NCBI GenBank assembly: GCA_026712715.1
Contig: JAPOPW010000012.1
Coordinates: forward strand, 1 to 64,000
Source of the DNA: Immundisolibacterales bacterium
GTDB taxonomy: Bacteria; Pseudomonadota; Gammaproteobacteria; HK1
Length of the DNA stretch: 64,000 nucleotides
Direction of reading: 5' to 3'
The notes under the pieces: generated by a model
Seen by the model: only the letters and a program-made list of their open reading frames with translations
What the model was told of the DNA's origin: nothing
The model's database searches: none
Position numbers and translations under genes: made by a program
In this document: one piece after another, positions 40,033 to 47,661 of the stretch
How positions within the stretch are numbered: position 1 is the first letter of the stretch
How the letters are laid out: each line of letters opens with the position of its first letter

Positions 40033-40139
40033 AGTACCTCTGCACAGAGGTCTTGACCGTTTGAGACGGTGTGAATGAGGCCATACCGGCACGTACCGGC
40101 TTGATGTTCAATCGATCAAGACCACTCTGCAGAGGTACT
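40033..40139. repeat. 107-bp nested inverted-repeat element (MITE-like or regulatory/terminator structure)
   Basis: Arms AGTACCTCTGCACAGAGGTCTTGA (40033-40056) and TCAAGACCACTCTGCAGAGGTACT (40116-40139) complementary at 22/24 positions; internal ACCGT-ttgag-ACGGT and CTTGAT..ATCAAG hairpins. Confidence 0.85.
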
Positions 40140-43100
40140 AGGCCGCGTCACGGCGGGAGGGAAGGCCGGCCGCCATGCGCCGCGCGAGCTTTGCGGCTTC
40201 GTCGAGCGCGAACTCGTCCGGGGCGCCATGGGCCGAGAACGCGGCGGCAACCCGCCGTTCGATAGCCGACGGGTCGAGCGCGGGAACGTCCTCGAGGTAG
40301 CCGTTCTCGCGAAACCACTCCTCGAGCCGCCCCCGGTTCCGGTCCCAGAAACGCGGCACCGCCCCCGTGTCCACTGCGTGCAGCAGACGGCGGGCGTCGC
40401 CGCCGGCTTCGTCGGCGAGCGCGGCCATCCTGTCGATGAAGACCGGGGATACCGCTCCGGATGCAGCGAGCACGTTGCGGTCCACCGGCCGGCCGCGTCC
40501 CACCCTCCACGCCTCGACCCACTCTTCCGCGCCGGCGGCGCGCAGCCGCAGGAGACGCTGCCCGTCCTCCGGGACGAGCAGGGACGCTTCGCCGGAGGCG
40601 AGCAGGGACGCGAGCGGACCGAGGCGGTCGATCCCGGCTCGAAGGAGCCGCCAGAGCAGTCCGAGATCGTCCCGGAGGAGATGGAACAGGTGCAATGCCG
40701 AAGCCGGATCCCAGGGATCGACCGGAGCCGCCCCGATCCGGACCGCGTACTCCTCCGCCGCGACTCCATCGGGCCGCGGGGGCTCCGCCGCGGCGGGAGG
40801 CAGCTCGACCTCGGCCGGCCGGGCGACCGTGCGACCGGCCCGACGGCATTCTGCGAGGTCGATGACGTCCGGCGCCGCCTCCGCCCAGTAACGGAGCTCG
40901 TCCGGTTGCGCAGTGAGATAGAAGATCTGGCGACCTTCTTCGTCCGCGAGCCGCCGCAGGCTGTCGGCGGCGGCCTGGAAGCGTTCCGGATCGGCGGTCG
41001 TCAGCGCTTCGTCCAGGAAGAACGGAAGCGGAGTCCGTCCCCGCTCGGCCTCGATGGCGAAGGCGATGCGTATCGCGAGGAGGAGCTGCATGCGGGTGCC
41101 GCTCGACAGCTCGGACAGCGACCGCCGCCTTCCGTCCGCGGTGCCGATCTCTCTTGCGCCCACTCCTTCTTCGCCCACCTCGAGCCGGAACTGATGCCGC
41201 GTGAAGCGAGCGAACCATTCCTCGGCCCGGCGCAGGACCGCGGGGCGGCTCGTGCGTACATGCTCGGACTCGACCTGCTCCAACAGGAATGCCCCCGCGT
41301 CGGCCCGCATCGCTTCGTCGTAGCGCCCGCGGAGCGCGTCCTCGGCCTGCTGGCGCCGCGTCCGCGCGTCTTCGAGGACGCGCTCCTGCATCGTCCGATC
41401 GACGAGGTTCCGGATCCGCGCGATCTCGTCCGCGAGATCCGTCGCGCGAGCCGCCCTCTCGCCCAGGTTCCCGTGGCGGCGGTCCAGCTCGGCTTCGTCG
41501 TCCTCCTCGACTGCGGAGAGGAGGTCGAGGCGGGGTCCGAGCCCGTTTCGCAGCAGGTCCTCTTCCACGCGCGCCCTGGAGAGCTGCTGATCGAGCGACC
41601 GCCACTCCTCCAGATGCGCGAGCCGGCGGCGGAGCTCGGCCTCGTCGCCGGCCTCGAGCCCGATATCCCGGTAGAGCGTCTCGATCGCGGCGTCTCGGCC
41701 CCGGATCTCCGCAGCGAACCGATCCCGGCTTTCTCGTGCCGCGCCGATGTCGCGCTGCGCTTCGTCGCGCCGCCGCCCGCGATCCGACACGCGGTCCAGA
41801 CGCTGAACGAGGAAGGCGGACTCCGATGCAGACGGGCCGGCCCCGGGCTCGCCGGCTTCGGAACCGTTGCCGTCGAGTCCCTCGCCGTGCTCGGCCAGGA
41901 AGGAAACGACGCCGGCGCGAACCTCGCGTGCCTCGACGTGAAGGGCCTCGAGGCGGGACCGGCTCTCTTCGAGCGCGTTGCCGGAGAGATCGTACTGCTC
42001 GGTGAGCCGAAGCCATCGATGGAACGGGGCGTCCAGCACCAGGGGATCGAAGTTCACCCTTCGGGCGATGGCGGCGAGCCGCGAACGCTCCTCTTCGAGG
42101 TCGGATGCGAGCGTCTCCCGCCTCTTCTCGACTTCCCTTCGCCGCCGGGTCTCCTCGACCCGGCGGCGCGCGTCGACGAGCTCCCCGTCGAGCTCGAAGA
42201 GACGGGCCTCGACCCGGCTGATCTCCCAGTTGTCCGGTCGGTCGAGACCCAGGGTTCGGTAGCGTCGTTCCGCCTCGCGCCGCTGGTTGATGCCGGCGTC
42301 GCGCCGCAACAGGAGCCACAGGGCGGCGGCCCCGGCCGGCACCAGCAGGGCCAGTCCTCCCGGATGAACGAGCTGTCCGAGGGCTATTGCGCCGGCGGCC
42401 GCCACCACGATGAGCACGAGAAGGGCCGCCAGTCTCAGGGTCCCGAACGCGGGCGGGACCGACGCGGACAGCCAGCGCAGGAGCTCATGCCGGGCGTCGC
42501 GAAGGCGTTCCGGATTACCGGCGGGATTCGTCCAGGTTCCCGTCGTCTCCGGATCGGGAAGCCCGGAGAGCTCCGCTTCGGTTCCCCGGAGCTCGGCGGC
42601 CAGCCGACGGCTCTCCTCGAGTCCCCTCTCCACGACTCGAATGGTCTCCGGTTCGACGTGCACTCGTTCCTCGGGCTCGCCGCCGAGCTCTTCAACGGCC
42701 CGTTTGCGGGCCCCGACCGACTCCGCTTCCGCCGATCGCTCGCGGCGGAGGTCGCCTTCGATCTCGCGGAGCCGGTCGAGGCGCAGGCGCACCTCCGCGA
42801 TCGAAGCCTCGACCGGCCCACCGCCGGCGAGGCCGGTCTCATCGAGGGAGCGCTCCGCGCGCCGGAGCTCGGCGTCGGCACGGGCAAGGCTTCCGACGGT
42901 CTCTTGCCTCGCCGCGCGAAGACCCTCGAGCCTCTCGACTTCGTCGCCGACGAGCCGGTGCATGTCCGGCGGCAGCGCGTCGCGTCGCCGTTCGAGACCG
43001 ATTCGTTCCCGGCGCTTCTCGAGCAGCCGCCGTGCCTGGTCCACGAGCGCCGCTTCGCGGCCGGCGTTCTCCGCTTCGCGCCGTCTGCGTTCGATCGTCG

Positions 43101-43656
43101 CGAGGCCGTCCTCCTCGCGGCGCAGCTCCTGCTGGCGCTGCTGGACCTTTCGCAGCGCGGATTCGGCGCGTTCGAGCTCGCGCACCTCCGTGCGCCCGAT
43201 CTGGGGCGGCACGACGAATCCGCAGTCCCGGCGGGCCGTCTCGAGGTCGTAGCCGCCCGCGAGCTCCCGCAGGATATGGCGGGCGATCTCGGCGTCGGTA
43301 TCGGCCTCGATCGAGAGCAGGTCCTCGATATGCAGCGTGTAGCAGGGGAGGAAGCGGTGCTCCGGGAGTGGCGGGGCCTCGATCCGCTGGCCGTCCCGGG
43401 TCCAGGTAACGTTCGAGCCCGTGCGGGCGGCTTCGATTTCCTCCTCGTCTTCGACGGCGAAGACGGCTTCGACGTGGACGATCTCCCTGGCGAGCTCGGA
43501 GCCGTACAGCACGGACCGCACCGCGCGCGGGATGCTCGTCTTGCCGGACGCGTTCGGCCCGTGGACGACGTTGATCCCGTCCCCGAGGCGATCGATCTCG
43601 AATCCGGGTCCGGGGATTCCGGGCAGACGGCGAATCGCCAGGCGGCGGAGCTTCAT
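40138..43656 (-). CDS. YhaN-like AAA ATPase (SbcC/SMC-type, coiled coil interrupted by TM segments) with long C-terminal extension
   Basis: INVVHGPNASGKTSIPRAVRSVLYG Walker A; long coiled coil; RLAALLVLIVVAAAGAIALGQ..GGLALLVPAGAAALWLLL; LSELSSGTRMQLLLAIRIAFAIEAERGRTPLPFFLDEALTTADPERF signature/Walker B. Confidence 0.88.
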   Translation of the reverse strand: MKLRRLAIRRLPGIPGPGFEIDRLGDGINVVHGPNASGKTSIPRAVRSVLYGSELAREIVHVEAVFAVEDEEEIEAARTGSNVTWTRDGQRIEAPPLPEHRFLPCYTLHIEDLLSIEADTDAEIARHILRELAGGYDLETARRDCGFVVPPQIGRTEVRELERAESALRKVQQRQQELRREEDGLATIERRRREAENAGREAALVDQARRLLEKRRERIGLERRRDALPPDMHRLVGDEVERLEGLRAARQETVGSLARADAELRRAERSLDETGLAGGGPVEASIAEVRLRLDRLREIEGDLRRERSAEAESVGARKRAVEELGGEPEERVHVEPETIRVVERGLEESRRLAAELRGTEAELSGLPDPETTGTWTNPAGNPERLRDARHELLRWLSASVPPAFGTLRLAALLVLIVVAAAGAIALGQLVHPGGLALLVPAGAAALWLLLRRDAGINQRREAERRYRTLGLDRPDNWEISRVEARLFELDGELVDARRRVEETRRRREVEKRRETLASDLEEERSRLAAIARRVNFDPLVLDAPFHRWLRLTEQYDLSGNALEESRSRLEALHVEAREVRAGVVSFLAEHGEGLDGNGSEAGEPGAGPSASESAFLVQRLDRVSDRGRRRDEAQRDIGAARESRDRFAAEIRGRDAAIETLYRDIGLEAGDEAELRRRLAHLEEWRSLDQQLSRARVEEDLLRNGLGPRLDLLSAVEEDDEAELDRRHGNLGERAARATDLADEIARIRNLVDRTMQERVLEDARTRRQQAEDALRGRYDEAMRADAGAFLLEQVESEHVRTSRPAVLRRAEEWFARFTRHQFRLEVGEEGVGAREIGTADGRRRSLSELSSGTRMQLLLAIRIAFAIEAERGRTPLPFFLDEALTTADPERFQAAADSLRRLADEEGRQIFYLTAQPDELRYWAEAAPDVIDLAECRRAGRTVARPAEVELPPAAAEPPRPDGVAAEEYAVRIGAAPVDPWDPASALHLFHLLRDDLGLLWRLLRAGIDRLGPLASLLASGEASLLVPEDGQRLLRLRAAGAEEWVEAWRVGRGRPVDRNVLAASGAVSPVFIDRMAALADEAGGDARRLLHAVDTGAVPRFWDRNRGRLEEWFRENGYLEDVPALDPSAIERRVAAAFSAHGAPDEFALDEAAKLARRMAAGLPSRRDAA

Positions 43657-44942
43657 GCCGGATCGCGGCGCTGGGCCATCAGCTCGTCGAGGACGCCGAG
43701 CGCGGCGCGCTCCAGCAGCTCCGAGAGCTCGGCGTCGGGCGGAGGCGCAAGTCCGTGCGCCGCGAAGCTGCGCCGTCCGCTCAGGGCCTCGAGACGCTGC
43801 CGGGCACCCGCGAGAAGCGAGCTGCGTTCGGGGTCCCCGGCCGGCCGGCGAAGCAGAAGGACCTTGCGCGCGATGAGGGCCGGCGGATCGGCTCCCCGGG
43901 CCAGCTCGTCCAGGTCCAGAGCGGGCCGCGCGGCCATCCGCCAGTCGTGCACGAAGTACACGATTCCCTCCCGCGCATGGACGACGCGAAGCGGGTCGCC
44001 GGCCGCCAGGGAGCGCTCGACCTCCTTGCGGTGCGGGGTTCGGCCGGTGAACCGGAGCCGGCATCCGACCGCGCGCGGATGGAAACGACCCGCGGATATC
44101 CGCTCGTGGAGCGCTTCCAGGGCGGCGACCGCGAGACCGTGCACGTCCTCACCCGCCTCGAGCTCGTCGAGCGGGACGTCCAGCTCCTCCCAGCGAAGCG
44201 GCGCGAGCGGCAGGTGCTGCAGGGAAAGCTCCGTGCCGTCGCTCTCGAGCAGCCACGGGCCGCGCGGGCCGGCCTCTCCGGGACCCAGGCCGGTGAGGGA
44301 CCCGAGATAGCCGATGGGACGCGGGGGGGCGAGGGCATCGGGCTTGTGGATGTGGCCGAGGAGCCAGGCATCGACCGGGGTGCTCTCGAGCTCGGAGGCG
44401 CGAACCGGGGCATAGGGACTGCCGGTCGCATCGCGGTCGCAATGGAGCAGGCCGATCACCGGGCCGATACCCGAATCCAGCGCCGGCAGCTCGTGCGCAG
44501 CGAGCGGGCTCGTCAAGACCCGGCGCTCGGGGAAGGACCAGCCGAGGACACGGACCCGCCGTCCGTCGCGCCCGGAGACCTCTTCGACCTCCCACTCCCC
44601 CCCGCGTCCGAGGAGGCGAAAGCCGGGTACCGCATCCGCGAGGCGCGGGAGAACCTGCACGTCGTGGTTGCCGCTCACCGCGAGCACCGGCACCCCGGCC
44701 GCCGCGAGGCGATCGACCCCGCGTCGAAGATCGCCGTAGGCTTCGTAGAAGTCGTCCTCCTGCTCGACGACATCTCCCGCGAGCAGCACCGCGTCGGCCT
44801 CGGCGTCGAGGGCGAAGTCGACGGCGCGGGTCCACGCCGCGGCCGGCCCGAGATCACCGGCCCGGATCTCGTCCAGAACTCCCTCCGGCAGGCGCGAAGG
44901 CTGCCGGCCGAGATGGATGTCACCGACGCATAGAAGCTTCAT
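43653..44942 (-). CDS. YhaO/SbcD/Mre11-like metallophosphoesterase (DNA exonuclease subunit)
   Basis: MKLLCVGDIHLG, LLAGDVVEQED, VSGNHD, IGLLHCD, LLGHIHKPD; ATGA overlap with ATPase partner. Confidence 0.9.
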   Translation of the reverse strand: MKLLCVGDIHLGRQPSRLPEGVLDEIRAGDLGPAAAWTRAVDFALDAEADAVLLAGDVVEQEDDFYEAYGDLRRGVDRLAAAGVPVLAVSGNHDVQVLPRLADAVPGFRLLGRGGEWEVEEVSGRDGRRVRVLGWSFPERRVLTSPLAAHELPALDSGIGPVIGLLHCDRDATGSPYAPVRASELESTPVDAWLLGHIHKPDALAPPRPIGYLGSLTGLGPGEAGPRGPWLLESDGTELSLQHLPLAPLRWEELDVPLDELEAGEDVHGLAVAALEALHERISAGRFHPRAVGCRLRFTGRTPHRKEVERSLAAGDPLRVVHAREGIVYFVHDWRMAARPALDLDELARGADPPALIARKVLLLRRPAGDPERSSLLAGARQRLEALSGRRSFAAHGLAPPPDAELSELLERAALGVLDELMAQRRDPA

Positions 44943-45232
44943 TGCCTCTCGTGGTCATGCGCGGAACGAGGGCCTAGTATGGCCCCGTTCCGCCGCCCAC
45001 GCTAACCGGACCCCGGATGTTCCGGACTCCCCGCGACCGGCGCCGGCCACGGATGCGGTCGAGTCCACATCGGGCCGCAGCGGCGCCGGCACCGGACTCC
45101 GGGACGGCTCCCGCCGGCACCGCAGGTCAAGTCGGACGGTCGCAGATTTCAGGCCCGGACGCTCCAATTGTGCCGGATTTCCGATTTGTATCCCGGCCCG
45201 AAGGATACCCGCATCGGGCGGCCGGCCGCGAA

Positions 45233-45742
45233 CTACGCGGCCCGGGCGGCGACCTTCTCGATGTATACCGCGTCGGTCATCCAGCAGCCCACGAAGGGTG
45301 CGTCCGATTGCCGGGAGAGATGGAACCAGTACGATATTCGAGCGCGGGCGCCGGTCAGGGTCACGCGCTGGCGGGCGCGCTCCGCGCGTACCTCCACCGC
45401 GCCGAAGATCGCCTCTCGATACTCGAGCATCAGCGCGTAGGGACCTTCCTCGATCATCCGGACGAAGCGGGGCAGGGGGCCGGTGCTCGCACGGTTGGCG
45501 GGAGAGGCGAAGCGGAACGCGACCTCGATCCCGCGGTTCCGTTCGTCGTTGTTCCGAAGCGCCTCGAGCTGGATCCGGATCACCTCTGCCGGTGAAAGCT
45601 CGGGGCGCGGTCCCAGGTCATCGCTCAGGGGGTCCTCGGTCTCCGGCCCCGAACCGGCGCCATATGCGGGTCCGAAACAGAGAACCAAGACCACGGCAAG
45701 CGCCGCGACCGCTTGTCCGGATCGAACGGAACGATGCACCAT
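45233..45742 (-). CDS. DUF4864-like secreted protein
   Basis: Signal peptide; VIRIQLEALRNNDERNRGIEVAFRFASPANRASTGPLPRFVRMIEEGPYALMLEYREAIFG. Confidence 0.75.
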   Translation of the reverse strand: MVHRSVRSGQAVAALAVVLVLCFGPAYGAGSGPETEDPLSDDLGPRPELSPAEVIRIQLEALRNNDERNRGIEVAFRFASPANRASTGPLPRFVRMIEEGPYALMLEYREAIFGAVEVRAERARQRVTLTGARARISYWFHLSRQSDAPFVGCWMTDAVYIEKVAARAA

Positions 45743-45876
45743 CGTCTTCCCCCTCCCTTCGGCGCGCCGCCAATCGAAACCGGCTGCCAGGGTCGAGGAT
45801 AGGTCAAGTCGTTGCTCCAGGGGAAAGGGCGTGAATCGGCTCAAACGGTGTGGGGATGACGTGGAGGAGGCGCTCC

Positions 45877-47661
45877 TCAAGCGGGGGTGAGGGCATCGTG
45901 GAGACCGGAGGAACGCTCGGTCACGCGGGCGACGGCGGCGGCGACGCTATCCTCGGAGCCGTGGAGGCTGACTTTTCCCCGTGCCCGGGTGACGGCGGTA
46001 TAGAGAAGCTCGCGGGTCGCGACCCGGGACTCGGGCGTCCCGAGCACGACCGCCACCTCGTCGTACTCGGAGCCCTGCGCCCGGTGCACGGTGAGGGCGA
46101 AGAAGGTCGCGTGGGGCGGGAGACGGGCCGGCGATACGAGAAACGGGCCACCGTCGGATGCCTTGAGCTCGGGGAACCAGACCCGGCCGCGCCCCTCGGG
46201 TCCGCAAAGCACCACGCCGGTGTCGCCGTTCGAGAGACCGGTTCGCGGATCGTTGCGGGTCACGAGGACGGGCCGGCCGGGATAGAAGTCGTCACTCGCC
46301 GAGACGAGACCGTGCCGGCGCAGCCGCTGCTCCACGAGCCGATTGAATCGTTCGGCCCCGAACGGACCCACCCGGTGTGCGCAGAGCACCCGAAAGGCTT
46401 GCACCGGGCTTGCATCGTCGCCCGGCGGCCCGGTCCACCGGCGCGCGGCCCGGACCTGCGGCGCGAACCGCTCGTCCGCGAGGCGGAACGCGAGACGCTC
46501 GAACGCGGCAGGGTCCGGAAGGGGGTGAAGCTCGGGGGCGTGTTCCGCGTCGCGGGATGGATCGCGCAGTGCGGTGAGGACGGCGTCCGCATCGCCGCGC
46601 CGAATCGCCCCGGCGATGCGGCCGGTCCCGCCCGCTTCACTGAAGCGCCAGTTGTGCACGAGCTCGATCACGCATGAAGCGAGCGGTCCGCTCCCCCGCC
46701 CGGCCCGGCAGAGGTCGCCGAACACCGAGCCCGGCTGGACGGAGGCAAGCTGCGAGGCGTCCCCGAGGAGGACGAGGCGGGCACGTTCCGGGAGGGCCGC
46801 CAACACCCGCGCCATGAGCCCGAGATCCACCATGGACGCTTCGTCGAGAACGAGAGCGTCCACCGGGAGCGCCCCCCGCCTCGCGCGGGAGAGAAGCCGG
46901 TGAACGGTGCTCGCCTCGGCCGGGAAGGCTCTAGCGCCCGGTACCACGGTCGCCAGCGCCGCGCGTCCCCCACGTTCCATCAGCATCTCCCTTTGCACCG
47001 CCTCCTGAAGCCGGGCGGCCGCCTTGCCGGTAGGTGCGGCGAGCACGATCCGGGTGGGAGCCGCTACTCCGAGCTCGATGAGAAGGGCGACGATCGCGGC
47101 GACCGTCGTGGTCTTGCCGGTGCCGGGACCTCCCGTCACGACGCAGAGCCGACGGCGAAGGGCGGCACGGGCGGCCGAACGCGGCCGTTCGTCCGGGAAG
47201 GCGAACTTCGGAAAGAGCCGATCGAGAGCCGCTTCGAGGCCGTCCGGCTCCGGCGAGGACGGGGACGGGGACGGGGACGCGAGCCGGAGGATGCCGGTAG
47301 CGGTGTCATGCTCCGCGGTCCAGTAGCGCTCGAGGTAGAGCCGTCCCTGCCCGTCGAGAACGAGAGGGCGACGTTCTCGCGCGCCCGGCCGGGCCACGGC
47401 CGGACTCGTCGCGAGCGCTTCGACCCAGGGGGCGAACGCGGGAAGGGCCGCGGCGCCGGCATCCGGCCAGGAGCGCCCCGCGACGTCCGGCAAGGTGAGG
47501 CAGGCGTGTCCGGAGCGCGCCGAGTGGCTGGCGAGGGCCGCCGCGAGCGCCACCTCCGGCCCGTCGCGGCCGTCGATCCCCCCCGCGAACGCGCCGAAGT
47601 GCCGATCGATGTCCTCGATGTGCCCCGCGTGGAGAAACCCGTCCAGAAGGGGAACGGTCAC
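45877..47661 (-). CDS. recD: Exodeoxyribonuclease V alpha subunit RecD
   Basis: VVTGGPGTGKTTTVAAIVALLIE, VLDEASMVDLGLMARVLAALP, LLGDASQLASVQPGSVFGDLC, FALTVHRAQGSEYDEV; GTG start overlapping recB stop. Confidence 0.94.
   Translation of the reverse strand: MTVPLLDGFLHAGHIEDIDRHFGAFAGGIDGRDGPEVALAAALASHSARSGHACLTLPDVAGRSWPDAGAAALPAFAPWVEALATSPAVARPGARERRPLVLDGQGRLYLERYWTAEHDTATGILRLASPSPSPSSPEPDGLEAALDRLFPKFAFPDERPRSAARAALRRRLCVVTGGPGTGKTTTVAAIVALLIELGVAAPTRIVLAAPTGKAAARLQEAVQREMLMERGGRAALATVVPGARAFPAEASTVHRLLSRARRGALPVDALVLDEASMVDLGLMARVLAALPERARLVLLGDASQLASVQPGSVFGDLCRAGRGSGPLASCVIELVHNWRFSEAGGTGRIAGAIRRGDADAVLTALRDPSRDAEHAPELHPLPDPAAFERLAFRLADERFAPQVRAARRWTGPPGDDASPVQAFRVLCAHRVGPFGAERFNRLVEQRLRRHGLVSASDDFYPGRPVLVTRNDPRTGLSNGDTGVVLCGPEGRGRVWFPELKASDGGPFLVSPARLPPHATFFALTVHRAQGSEYDEVAVVLGTPESRVATRELLYTAVTRARGKVSLHGSEDSVAAAVARVTERSSGLHDALTPA

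Noticed and set aside
40033-40139. Integron attC site interpretation of the inverted repeat
   Set aside because: Arms lack the GTTRRRY/RYYYAAC core boxes and there is no integrase or cassette array nearby.
40228-44310. 1360-aa plus-strand ORF
   Set aside because: Mirror of the YhaN-like ATPase codon bias; no recognisable motifs. Long antisense ORFs are expected at this GC content.
40033-44942. Complete transposon or prophage carrying the YhaNO genes
   Set aside because: No transposase, integrase, phage genes or clear target-site duplication visible; only one inverted-repeat element at one end.
47257-47279. G-quadruplex in recD GGGGAC repeat
   Set aside because: Only three full G-tracts; does not meet the four-tract definition.
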